From Streptomyces sp. BR123 (GTDB lineage: Bacteria > Actinomycetota > Actinomycetes > Streptomycetales > Streptomycetaceae): 64,000 nucleotides of DNA. The position numbers and the translations under genes are program-made. The stretch lies in NCBI RefSeq assembly GCF_013401435.1, contig NZ_JACBGN010000001.1, positions 45,552-109,551 of the forward strand, in the 5' to 3' direction. The notes under the pieces are model-generated. The model searched no databases and was not told the origin of the DNA. It saw nothing but the letters and a program-made list of their open reading frames with translations. Within the stretch, counting starts at the first letter, position 1, and each line of letters begins with the position of its first letter. Positions 44,007 through 52,008 of this stretch are shown here, piece by piece.

Positions 44007-44819
44007 TCACCCTTCGGCTTGCCGGTAAATGATGGTGGTGCTGCCCACGACGATCCGCGAGCCGTCGCGGAGCGTAGCGCGGGTGGTGTGCTGCCCGTCC
44101 ACCACGATGCCGTTGGTGGACCCGAGATCCTGGATCGTCGAGGGCGTTCCGGTCCGGATCTCACAGTGCCGGCGCGAGACGCCGGGGTCGTCGATCCGCA
44201 CGTCGGCCTCGGTGCTCCGGCCGAGTACGAGGGTGGGGCGGGAAATCTGGTGACGGGTGCCGTTGATCTCGATCCAGTGGCGCTTGGGGGCGCCGCCCGG
44301 GGGCACGGGGCCCGGTCCGCTGGCGGCCGGCCTGCGGCCCGGCGCGCCCGGAGGCGGCCCGGCGGGCATCGGCGGCGCGGCGACCGGCGGGTAGCCGTAA
44401 CCGCCGCCGCCCTGCTGGCTCCGCTCCGGCTGCGGCTGGGAGGTGCTGGCGGCCAGGGTACGGCTGCGGACCCGGTAGAGGCCGGTGTCGAGGTCCTCGG
44501 CCTTCTCCAGGTGGACCTTGATCGGTCCCATGAAGCTGTAGCGCTGCTGCTTCGCGTAGTCGCGGACGAGGCCCGCGAGCTCGTCGCCGAGCTGCCCGGA
44601 GTACGGGCTGAGGCGCTCGTAGTCGCCGGCGCTCAGCTCGACGATGAAGTCGTTGGGGACGACCGTCCGCTCACGGTTCCAGATCGTGGCGTTGTTGTCG
44701 CACTCCCGCTGGAGTGCGCCTGCGATCTCGACGGGCTGGACCTCGGACTTGAAGACCTTGGCGAAGGTGCCGTTCACCAGACCTTCGAGTCGCTGCTCGA
44801 ACCGCTTCAGAACTCCCAT
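44007..44819 (-). CDS. fhaA: FHA-domain protein FhaA
   Basis: A 270-residue cytoplasmic protein. The N-terminal DUF3662 domain (MGVLKRFEQRLEGLVNGTFAKVFKS) is followed by a Pro/Gly/Gln linker, then a C-terminal FHA domain (LVLGRSTEADVRIDDPGVSRRHCEI, then DLGSTNGIVVDG). It recognises phosphothreonine on the pseudokinase-type regulator of MurJ in mycobacteria (known); a MurJ-linked pseudokinase lies at the start of this window. The ATG at 44819 follows GGAGGAGGTGCCCC, a strong site. It is the first gene of the operon fhaA-fhaB-pstP-rodA-pbpA-pknB. Confidence 0.95.
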   Translation of the reverse strand: MGVLKRFEQRLEGLVNGTFAKVFKSEVQPVEIAGALQRECDNNATIWNRERTVVPNDFIVELSAGDYERLSPYSGQLGDELAGLVRDYAKQQRYSFMGPIKVHLEKAEDLDTGLYRVRSRTLAASTSQPQPERSQQGGGGYGYPPVAAPPMPAGPPPGAPGRRPAASGPGPVPPGGAPKRHWIEINGTRHQISRPTLVLGRSTEADVRIDDPGVSRRHCEIRTGTPSTIQDLGSTNGIVVDGQHTTRATLRDGSRIVVGSTTIIYRQAEG

Positions 44820-45112
44820 GGGGCACCTCCTCCGTCGTTGTCGCCCTGTACTGCTTACTGATCGTATCCACGCGTGGCGGATTCGGGTGGTTCCCCCTGG
44901 GTCCTGTCCGGACGAGTGTTGGTCCTCACAAGGGATCGTAGGGGTGCGCAAGGGACAGTGTCCCGCACCGGGAGTGCTGTGCGGGAGGGGCGTTCGCGGC
45001 GGGATCGGGGAGCCCGGGGAAAGCGATGTGAATCCACCCCCGATGACGTGCTAATGTTTCGTTCGTCGCCAGGGGGACGGACCGAAAGGGAAGAACCACT
45101 GGGACGCTGCTC

Positions 45113-45195
45113 GGGCGAGTGGCGGAACGGCAGACGCGCTGGCTTCAGGTGCCAGTGTCCTTCGGGACGTGGGGGTTCAAATCCCCCCTCGCCCA
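45113..45195 (+). tRNA. tRNA-Leu (anticodon CAG)
   Basis: An 83-nt class II tRNA. Acceptor GGGCGAG (45113-45119) pairs with CTCGCCC (45188-45194), with discriminator A. Anticodon CAG is at 45146-45148, the long variable arm is TGTCCTTCGGGACG, and the T-arm contains GGTTCAAATCC. CCA is not encoded. The upstream gap to fhaA (293 bp) has a -10-like TAATGT at 45052 but no good -35. Confidence 0.96.
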
Positions 45196-45201
45196 CAGAT
45201 G

Positions 45202-45237
45202 GAACCCCCGCTTCGGAGAAATCCGAAGCGGGGGTTC
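45202..45237. terminator. Terminator after tRNA-Leu
   Basis: Perfect 16-bp stem GAACCCCCGCTTCGGA, loop GAAA, TCCGAAGCGGGGGTTC, followed by TTC. Confidence 0.88.
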
Positions 45238-45360
45238 TTCGTTGTGCCGGGACGGGATCCGACGCCGGGCCAACTTCCGTACCGTGCCGAAGACTTTCGT
45301 CGGCACGGCCGCGACGAAAGGCGGCATCGCCGCCGTGGCCGGAATGCCTAGGGTCGTCGC

Positions 45361-47055
45361 GTGGATGCGACGGCGAAGATGCGGGCGGCCCGGAACTGGC
45401 TGCAGGGGCCCGAGCCGTGGACCCGGCGGATGCTCGCCGGCGATCTGGCGATTGCGGCAATGGTCACTCTGCTCGGGCTGGGCGTCGAGGTGGTGGACAC
45501 CGGCAGCACGCTGCGCATGGTCGCCGGCGGCGCGGCCGTGTTCGCCCTGGTGCTGCTGCGGCGCCGGCTGCCCGGCACGACCCTCGTGGTCAGTGCGGCG
45601 GTGTCGTCGTTCCTGCCGGGCACGGTGCTGGTGACGATACCGCTGGGCTGGTCCGCGGGCCGCCGGATCATCGGCGTCGGGCGCGCGCTGAGCGTCTTCA
45701 CCCTGGCCTTTCTGGCCTCGGTGGGCTTCTCCGTGGTGACGCAGTGGTCCCAGATGAAGCCGCTGCTGGTGATCGTGTTCACCACGCTCATGTTCCTCGT
45801 CACCACCGCGATGCCCGGCCTGGCCAGCCGGTACTGGTCGCAGCGCCGGACCCTGCTGCGGGCGCTGCAGGAGCGCAACGGGCAGCTCATGCGGGAGCGG
45901 GCCATGGTCGCCGGGCAGGCCCGGCTGCGGGAGCGGCAGCGGATCGCCCAGGACATGCACGACAGCCTGGGCCACCAGCTGGCGCTGATCGCCGTGCACA
46001 CCGGCGCGCTGGAGGTGGACCCCCAGCTCACCGACCGCCAGCGCGAGGCCGTGGGCGTGCTGCGGCAGGCCTCGGTGTCGGCCATGCACGAACTGCGCGA
46101 GGTCGTCGGGATCCTGCGCGACGGGGTGGAGGCCGCGGCCCCCGTGGAGGAGGCGCAGGCGCAGCCCGCTGCCCGCGGTGTGGCCGGTATCGCGGGGATC
46201 GTGGAGGCGGCGCGGGCCGGGGGGACCGACGTGCGGCTGCTGGCCGCGCAGGGGAGGCCGAGGCCGCTGGCGGCAGCCTGCGACCACGCGGCGTACCGGA
46301 TCGCGCAGGAGGCGCTGACGAACGCGTACAAGCACGCCCCCGGCGCCGCCATCACCGTCGAGCTGCGGTACGAGGACGACTCGCTCGTCGTGGAGATCGC
46401 CAACGGCCCCGCTCCGGTGCGGGCGGCGGCCGGCGAGGTGGTCTCGGGCGGGCAGGGCCTGACCGGGCTGCGGGAGCGGGCCCGCCTCGTCGGCGGGATG
46501 GTCCACGCGGGCGGCACCGAGGACGGCGGGTTCCGGGTGGCCGGTGTACTGCCGTACGGGGCGGAGCCGGCCGGGGTCGAGGACGTCGCCGACGACTTCG
46601 GGCAGCAGGCCCAGGCGCTGGCCGCGGCGGCCGCCGGGCCGCCGATGGACTGGGCGGCCGTGGACCGGGAGCTGGTGGTGCGCGGGCGCACCCGGACCGG
46701 CGGGATCGCCCTGGGCTGCGGTATCGCCTTCGCGGCGCTGGTGGTGTTCGTGATCGTGATCGGGGCGGTCACGACGCTGCTGCTGGGCTCGGTGACCAAG
46801 GCGATGATGAGCCCGGAGGAGTACGAGCGGGTCCGGATCGGCGAGAGCGAGCAGGCGGTGCGCGACCGGCTGCCCTCGGGGGAGAGCTTCCTGACCGAGG
46901 GACTGGACCGCAAGGGCCCGCAGAAGCCAGCCGGTTCGGCGTGCGTGGCCTGGCTGTCGTCGGCGAACGACGAACTCGACGGCGATACGGTTTTCCGGTT
47001 CTGCTTCAAGGACGGCAAGCTCGTCGACAAGCAGTCGTACGAGGTCAAGCAGTAG
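45361..47055 (+). CDS. Sensor histidine kinase, NarL/DesK type, with extra C-terminal extracytoplasmic tail
   Basis: A 564-residue kinase. Four to five N-terminal transmembrane helices are followed by a HisKA_3 dimerisation helix (ERQRIAQDMHDSLGHQLALIAVH, phospho-His in DMHDS), and a HATPase domain (HAAYRIAQEALTNAYKHAPG, then GQGLTGLRERA). Unusually, after the ATPase comes another transmembrane helix (about residues 447-475) and a roughly 90-residue tail facing outside, with MSPEEYERVRIGESEQAVRDRL, two Cys, and a pattern reminiscent of BamE/SmpA-like domains. It is paired with the response regulator downstream. The GTG start is uncertain. The signal is unknown. Confidence 0.9.
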   Translation: MDATAKMRAARNWLQGPEPWTRRMLAGDLAIAAMVTLLGLGVEVVDTGSTLRMVAGGAAVFALVLLRRRLPGTTLVVSAAVSSFLPGTVLVTIPLGWSAGRRIIGVGRALSVFTLAFLASVGFSVVTQWSQMKPLLVIVFTTLMFLVTTAMPGLASRYWSQRRTLLRALQERNGQLMRERAMVAGQARLRERQRIAQDMHDSLGHQLALIAVHTGALEVDPQLTDRQREAVGVLRQASVSAMHELREVVGILRDGVEAAAPVEEAQAQPAARGVAGIAGIVEAARAGGTDVRLLAAQGRPRPLAAACDHAAYRIAQEALTNAYKHAPGAAITVELRYEDDSLVVEIANGPAPVRAAAGEVVSGGQGLTGLRERARLVGGMVHAGGTEDGGFRVAGVLPYGAEPAGVEDVADDFGQQAQALAAAAAGPPMDWAAVDRELVVRGRTRTGGIALGCGIAFAALVVFVIVIGAVTTLLLGSVTKAMMSPEEYERVRIGESEQAVRDRLPSGESFLTEGLDRKGPQKPAGSACVAWLSSANDELDGDTVFRFCFKDGKLVDKQSYEVKQ

Positions 47056-47063
47056 GAGCGCGG

Positions 47064-47723
47064 GTGACAGCCAAGGTGATCCGAGTGGTGATCGCTGACG
47101 ACGAGCCGCTGATCAGGGCCGGGATCAGGATGATCCTGACGTCGGCGCCGGACATCGAGGTCGTCGCCGAGGCGGCGAACGGTCGGGAGGCCGTGGAGCT
47201 GGCCCGCTCGCACGCCCCGGACATGGTGCTCCTCGACATCCAGATGCCCGTCATGGACGGCCTGACCGCGCTCGGGGAGCTGGGCAGGTCCGTGCCCGAG
47301 GTGCGGGCCCTGGTCCTGACGACCTTCGGGGAGAAGGAGAACGTGCTGCGGGCGCTCGGCCAGGGCAGCGCCGGGTTCCTGCTCAAGGACTCCGCGCCGG
47401 GCGAGCTGATCGGGGCGGTCCGGGCGGCCGCGGCGGGGGACGCGTACCTCTCGCCGGGGGCGACGCGGCACGTCGTCGACCAGTTGGCGTCGGGCCGGGC
47501 GGTGGCGCGCAGCGAGGAGGCCAGGCGGCGGATCGCCGAGCTGAGCGAGCGCGAGTGCGGGGTGCTCGCCCTGCTGGGCGAGGGGCTGTCCAACGCCGAC
47601 GCGGGCCGGCGGCTGCACATGAGCGAGGCGACGGTGAAGACGTACGTGAGCCGGATCCTGGCGAAGCTGGGCTGCGAGAACCGCGTGCAGGCGGCCCTGC
47701 TGGCCAGGGACGCCGGGCTCTAG
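47064..47723 (+). CDS. LuxR/NarL-family response regulator
   Basis: A 219-residue regulator. The receiver domain starts IRVVIADDEPLIRAG, with the phospho-acceptor Asp in MVLLDIQMPVMDG and the switch residues in VLTTFGE and LLKDS. The C-terminal LuxR helix-turn-helix is ELSERECGVLALLGEGLSNADAGRRLHMSEATVKTYVSRIL. GTG 47064 follows TAGGAGCGCG, 8 bp after the kinase stop, so kinase and regulator form one operon. Targets are unknown. Confidence 0.95.
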   Translation: MTAKVIRVVIADDEPLIRAGIRMILTSAPDIEVVAEAANGREAVELARSHAPDMVLLDIQMPVMDGLTALGELGRSVPEVRALVLTTFGEKENVLRALGQGSAGFLLKDSAPGELIGAVRAAAAGDAYLSPGATRHVVDQLASGRAVARSEEARRRIAELSERECGVLALLGEGLSNADAGRRLHMSEATVKTYVSRILAKLGCENRVQAALLARDAGL

Positions 47724-47772
47724 ATACGGTCGGGCACCGGAACGACGTCGGGCGTCGGCCCGGAACGACGAA

Positions 47773-47804
47773 GACGGAACGACGGAACAACGGAACAACG
47801 GAAC
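47773..47804 (+). repeat. Four tandem 8-bp units RACGGAAC
   Basis: GACGGAAC twice then AACGGAAC twice, immediately before the terminator hairpin. Confidence 0.85.
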
Positions 47805-47837
47805 ACCGGGAAGACGCCGGCAGGCGTCTTCCCGGTG
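47804..47837 (+). terminator. Terminator of the two-component operon
   Basis: Perfect 15-bp stem CACCGGGAAGACGCC, loop GGCA, GGCGTCTTCCCGGTG, about 80 bp after the response-regulator stop and just before the DUF2252 gene. Confidence 0.85.
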
Positions 47838-47858
47838 CTCACGGGCGGGGGCGGCAGC

Positions 47859-49313
47859 ATGGCGATGGCGGAACGGCGCGCGGCGTACGCGGCGGGCACT
47901 GCGGGCATGGCGGACACGGCGGACTGCGAAGGCCGGCTGCCGGACGTCCTGGGGTTCGCCCCGCGGACTGAGGACGGCTCGCCCAGGGAGGCGGGCAAGG
48001 CGCTGCGGGGCAGGGTGCCGCGCGCGGCGCACGCACGCTTCGAGGCGCCCGCCGGGCGGCCGGACGCGGTGCGCGCGGTGGAGGAGTCCAACGCCGGGCG
48101 GGTCCGCGAGCTGACGCCGATACGAGTGGGCCGGATGTCCGCGAACCCCTTCGCGTTCCTGCGCGGGGCCGCCGGACTGATGGCCCACGACCTGTCCGCC
48201 GGCCCCGTGACCGGCATCGGGGCGCAGATCTGCGGTGACGCGCACGCCGGGAACTTCGGCCTGTACGGCGACGCCCGCGGCCGCCTCGTCATGGACCTGA
48301 ACGACTTCGACGAGACCGTCCACGGGCCCTGGGAGTGGGACCTGAAGCGGCTGGCGACCTCGCTGATCCTGGCCGGCCGGGTGGCCGGCACGGACGAGGA
48401 CACCTGCCGGGCCGCTGCGCTCGACGCCGTCGGCACCTACCGCCGCACCGTGCGGCTGCTGGCCAAGCTCCCGGCGATGGACGCCTGGAACGCGATCGCG
48501 GACGAGCAGCTCGTCACGCACGCCGACGCCCGCGACATGCTCGGCATCCTCCAGCGGGTGGCGGACAAGGCCCGCAGCAACACCTCGGCGCGGTTCGCCG
48601 CCAAGTCGACCGAGCCCTGCCCCGACAGCGGGCGTCGTTTCGTGGACGCCCTGCCGGTGCTGCGCCGGGTCGGGGACGCGGAGGCGGCGGCCGTGGCGGC
48701 CTCGCTGGGCCCGTACCTGCACACGCTGCAGGGGGATCGGCTGCCGCTGCTGGCCCGGTACGCGATCCACGACGTCGCGTTCCGCGTGGTCGGCACCGGC
48801 AGTGTCGGCACCCGCTCGTACGTGGTGCTGCTGCTGGACCACCGGGGCGAGCCGCTCGTGCTCCAGGTCAAGGAGGCGCGGCCGTCGGTGCTGCTGCCGC
48901 ACCTCCCCGCGGTGGGCTTCGAGGCCAGGGCCGAGGAGCACGAGGGCCGCCGCGTGGTGGCCGGGCAGAAGCGCATGCAGGTCGTCTCGGACATCCTGCT
49001 GGGCTGGACCACGGTCGAGGGGCGCCCGTACCAGGTCCGCCAGTTCCGCAACCGCAAGGGCAGCGTGGACCCGGCGGCGCTCTCCGCGGACCAGCTCGAC
49101 GACTACGGCCGGATGACCGGGGCCCTGCTGGCCCGGGCGCACGCGCACAGCGCCGACCCGCGGCTGCTGGCCGGGTACTGCGGCAAGAACGAGGAGCTGG
49201 ACGAGGCGTTCGCCGCGTTCGCGGTGGCCTACGCCGACCGCACGGAGGCCGACCACGCGGACCTGGTGGCGGCGGTGAAGGCGGGCCGGATCGCCGCCGA
49301 GGCCGGGGTCTGA
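47859..49313 (+). CDS. DUF2252 family protein
   Basis: A 484-residue protein of the DUF2252 family, which has a kinase-like fold (as in aminoglycoside phosphotransferases). Visible family motifs are MSANPFAFLRGAAGLMAHDL, ICGDAHAGNFGLYG (like the HGDxxxxN catalytic loop) and VMDLNDFDETVHGPWEWDLKRLA (like the DFD metal loop). The reaction is unknown. The start is uncertain: ATG 47859, 47865 or the later Met at MADTADCEG are all possible; no strong ribosome-binding site decides. Confidence 0.85.
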   Translation: MAMAERRAAYAAGTAGMADTADCEGRLPDVLGFAPRTEDGSPREAGKALRGRVPRAAHARFEAPAGRPDAVRAVEESNAGRVRELTPIRVGRMSANPFAFLRGAAGLMAHDLSAGPVTGIGAQICGDAHAGNFGLYGDARGRLVMDLNDFDETVHGPWEWDLKRLATSLILAGRVAGTDEDTCRAAALDAVGTYRRTVRLLAKLPAMDAWNAIADEQLVTHADARDMLGILQRVADKARSNTSARFAAKSTEPCPDSGRRFVDALPVLRRVGDAEAAAVAASLGPYLHTLQGDRLPLLARYAIHDVAFRVVGTGSVGTRSYVVLLLDHRGEPLVLQVKEARPSVLLPHLPAVGFEARAEEHEGRRVVAGQKRMQVVSDILLGWTTVEGRPYQVRQFRNRKGSVDPAALSADQLDDYGRMTGALLARAHAHSADPRLLAGYCGKNEELDEAFAAFAVAYADRTEADHADLVAAVKAGRIAAEAGV

Positions 49314-49374
49314 GCGTTCCGGTCGTGTCCTGGCCGAAACCCGGGCCCGGCCGGACCGGGCTTAGGGTGGCCGG

Positions 49375-50232
49375 GTGAGCGAGCAGCAGAGTGAAGAGAC
49401 CGCCTCCGCGACCTCCGGCGCCTCCGGTCCGGCCTCCGGCGCCTCCGGCGACGAGCGGCCCGAGGCCCGCCTGGAGCGGGCCGTGCGGGCCGCCGAGCAG
49501 GCGCTGATCGAGTTCGAGATCGCGGTGGAGACCTTCCGGGTGGAGGTCGAGAACTTCTCCCGGCTGCACCACCAGAAGCTCGGCCCCATGTACGCACGGC
49601 TCGACGAGCTGGACGCGCTGATCGCCGAGGCCAGGGCGGAGCGCAGCGGCGACGCCGAGGACCTGCGGCTGGCCCGGGAGGCGCGCTCGCTGGTGATGCC
49701 CATGCCGGGGGTTGACGAGCTGTTCCACGACTGGATGGGCTCCGACGGGATCTCGGACGACGCGGGCGCGATGCTCACCGACCGGCCGGTGCGGCCGCCG
49801 CAGCGGGTGCGGCCGACGGAGGAGGTCAAGCGCCTGTACCGCGAGCTCGTCCGGCGGGCCCACCCGGACCTCGCCCAGGACGAAGCCGAGCGGCAGCGGC
49901 GCGACGCCTTCATCGCCCGGGTCAACGCCGCGTACGGGCGGGGCGAGGAGCAGCTGCTGCGCGAGCTGGCCGAGGAGTGGGCGGCCGGCCCGGCGGCGCA
50001 GGCGGAGCAGCGGCTGAGCGAGAGCGAGGAGTTGTACGCCCGGCTGGAGTGGCTGGCCCGGCGCAAGGAGCTGCTCACGGTGGTGGCCCGCGAGCTGGAG
50101 GACAGCGCGATCGGGGCGATGCTGCGGATGGCCCCCGAAGACCCGGACGGGCTGCTGAACGAGATCGCCGAGCAGCTGCTGGCCCAGGTGTCCGAGAAGG
50201 AGGCTCAGCTCGCCGCCCTGGCGGCGGGGTGA
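49375..50232 (+). CDS. J-domain protein with central/C-terminal J domain
   Basis: A 285-residue protein. N-terminal disordered Ser/Ala/Gly-rich stretch, then a long helical, probably coiled-coil region (residues about 30-100), then a J domain with the HPD motif at about residue 161 (VKRLYRELVRRAHPDLAQDEAERQ), followed by another helical region. J domains stimulate Hsp70 ATPase; the DnaK partner is not encoded nearby. No Gly/Phe or zinc-finger part, so it is a class C J protein. GTG start at 49375. Confidence 0.88.
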   Translation: MSEQQSEETASATSGASGPASGASGDERPEARLERAVRAAEQALIEFEIAVETFRVEVENFSRLHHQKLGPMYARLDELDALIAEARAERSGDAEDLRLAREARSLVMPMPGVDELFHDWMGSDGISDDAGAMLTDRPVRPPQRVRPTEEVKRLYRELVRRAHPDLAQDEAERQRRDAFIARVNAAYGRGEEQLLRELAEEWAAGPAAQAEQRLSESEELYARLEWLARRKELLTVVARELEDSAIGAMLRMAPEDPDGLLNEIAEQLLAQVSEKEAQLAALAAG

Positions 50233-50287
50233 GTCCGGCCGGCTCGGATAGGTTGGGGGTCCGACCCGTGATGAGAGAAGGCGACGT

Positions 50288-50632
50288 ATGAACTTCGGAC
50301 CGCTTCCCTCGGTGGACGCCGCCGCGGTGCCCTCCGAAGGCTTTGTGCTGGACGTGCGCGAGGACGACGAGTGGGCCGCCGGGCACGTGGAAGGCGCCCT
50401 GCACATCCCGATGAGCGCCTTCGCCGCCCGCTTCGGCGAGCTGACGGAAGCCGTGGAGGACGGCCGCCGGGTGCACGTGGTGTGCCGGGTCGGCGGGCGC
50501 TCCGCGCAGGTCACGCAGTACCTGGTGCGCCAGGGCATCGACGCCGTGAACGTCGACGGCGGGATGCAGGCCTGGGACGGTGCCGGGCGACCGATGGTGA
50601 CCGACAACGGCGGTCCGGCCTTCGTGCTGTAG
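50288..50632 (+). CDS. Rhodanese-like single-domain protein
   Basis: A 114-residue protein with one rhodanese domain: LDVREDDEWAAGHVEGALHIPM and the active-site loop VVCRVGGRSAQ with the catalytic Cys at about residue 66. It probably moves sulfane sulfur in the cytoplasm. ATG 50288 with GAGAAGG upstream. It follows the J-domain gene by 55 bp, so the two may be co-transcribed. Confidence 0.93.
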   Translation: MNFGPLPSVDAAAVPSEGFVLDVREDDEWAAGHVEGALHIPMSAFAARFGELTEAVEDGRRVHVVCRVGGRSAQVTQYLVRQGIDAVNVDGGMQAWDGAGRPMVTDNGGPAFVL

Positions 50633-50697
50633 GCCCCCACCTCCTGCCCCGCAGCGCGTCGGGCGCCCGCGGGGCGCCGCGGGGTGCGCGGGGCGCC

Positions 50698-51843
50698 TCA
50701 GGCGGTGCGTGCGTGCGCGGCCAGCAGGTCGCCCAGCGTTTCCTCGTGTGCGGCGGCCGGGCCGAGCTGGAGCTCCAGCTGCTTGGCCCAGGCGTGGTAG
50801 CGGTGCAGCGGGTAGTCGGTGTCGGCGCCGAAGCCGCCGTGCAGGTGCTGCGCCGTCTGCACGACCCGGCGCACCCCCTCCGAGGCCCAGATCTTGGCGA
50901 CGGCGATGTCCCCGGCGGGCGGCAGCGGGCCGCCGGCCCCGCCGGTCGCCGCGTCGATCCGCCAGGCCGCCTGCCACAGGGTGGCCTCCATGGCGCGCAG
51001 GTCGATGTAGCGGTCCGCGGCCTGCACGGCGACCGCCTGGAAGGTGGCCACCGGGAAGCCGAACTGCTCGCGCTTGCCCGTGTACTCGCCGGTCATGGCG
51101 AGCACGGCCGTGCCGAGTCCCAACGCGAGGGCGCAGGTCCCGACGGTGAGGAGCCGGTGCAGCCGCTCCCAGGCCGCCGGGGCGGCGATCAGACGGGCCG
51201 CGGGCACCCGGACACCGTCCAGGGAGAGTTCGGCGAGCAGTTCCCCGCTGGTGGAGTACTGGTCGGCCAGGGCCAGGCCCTCGGCGTCGCGCGGGACGAG
51301 CGCGAGGACGGCGTTCCCGGCGCCGGTGTGGGCCGGTACGGCGATCCAGTCCGCGGCGTGCGCCCACGGCACGGCGGTCTGCACCCCGTCGAGGATCCAG
51401 CCGGTGCCCTCGCGGCGCGCGCCGACGGCGAGTGGGGCGGGGTCGTGGCCGCTGCGCCCGTGGGCGGCGGCGGTGAGGACGAGGCTCCCGGTCGCGGCAC
51501 CGGGCAGCAGCGCGCGGGCGAGTTCGGGGCTGCCGTGCGCCTGGACGACGGCGGCGGTGGCGCAGTGTTCCAGCAGCGGCACCCGGGCCAGCCGCTTCGC
51601 CGCCTCGCGCAGCACCAGGCACAGGGCGATGGCGTCGAGGCCGGCGCCCCCGTACTCCTCGGCCAGGGCCAGGCCGATCAGGTCCGACGCGGCGAGCCGG
51701 GCCCACAGCGGCCGGTCGAAGTCGTCGGCGACGGCGCCCGGGGTCAGGGCCGGGCTGGGCACGCCGTCCGGGGCGACCCCGGCGAAGACGGCCTTCGCCG
51801 CCTCGGCGGCGGCCTGCTGCTCCTCGGTGAAGGTGAAGTCCAC
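50698..51843 (-). CDS. Acyl-CoA dehydrogenase family protein
   Basis: A 381-residue flavoprotein of the acyl-CoA dehydrogenase superfamily. N-terminal FTFTEEQQAAAEAAKAVF, central LALAEEYGGAGLDAIALCLVL, FAD-binding EQFGFPVATFQAVAVQAADRYIDL and KIWASEGVRRVVQTAQHLHGGFG are typical. The exact catalytic base cannot be assigned by eye and the substrate is unknown. GTG 51843 follows GGGAGGACAGGCA. It has its own possible operator upstream, so it is probably not part of the paa operon beside it. Confidence 0.9.
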   Translation of the reverse strand: MDFTFTEEQQAAAEAAKAVFAGVAPDGVPSPALTPGAVADDFDRPLWARLAASDLIGLALAEEYGGAGLDAIALCLVLREAAKRLARVPLLEHCATAAVVQAHGSPELARALLPGAATGSLVLTAAAHGRSGHDPAPLAVGARREGTGWILDGVQTAVPWAHAADWIAVPAHTGAGNAVLALVPRDAEGLALADQYSTSGELLAELSLDGVRVPAARLIAAPAAWERLHRLLTVGTCALALGLGTAVLAMTGEYTGKREQFGFPVATFQAVAVQAADRYIDLRAMEATLWQAAWRIDAATGGAGGPLPPAGDIAVAKIWASEGVRRVVQTAQHLHGGFGADTDYPLHRYHAWAKQLELQLGPAAAHEETLGDLLAAHARTA

Positions 51844-51906
51844 TGCCTGTCCTCCCGCGCGTACACCGGTACCAGGGCTGCACACCGGTGCCCGGGCTCC
51901 TGGATC

Positions 51907-51919
51907 TGACGGAGCGTCA
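51907..51919. promoter_or_regulatory. Possible TetR-type operator
   Basis: Inverted repeat TGACG-GAG-CGTCA about 65-75 bp upstream of the acyl-CoA dehydrogenase start. Palindromes of this type often lie in front of fatty-acid/CoA genes; the regulator is unknown. Confidence 0.45.
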
Positions 51920-52008
51920 AGATAGAGCAGCTTCCGGGAATTGGACAGACCTCCGGCGGCAGCCCCACGGGGGGCCGCCGCCGGAGGGTTCAGCGGACGG
52001 AGCCGTTC

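Noticed and set aside
45348..49256. Long open frame antisense to the two-component and DUF2252 genes
   Set aside because: Same GC-bias artefact; it covers four well-supported genes on the other strand.
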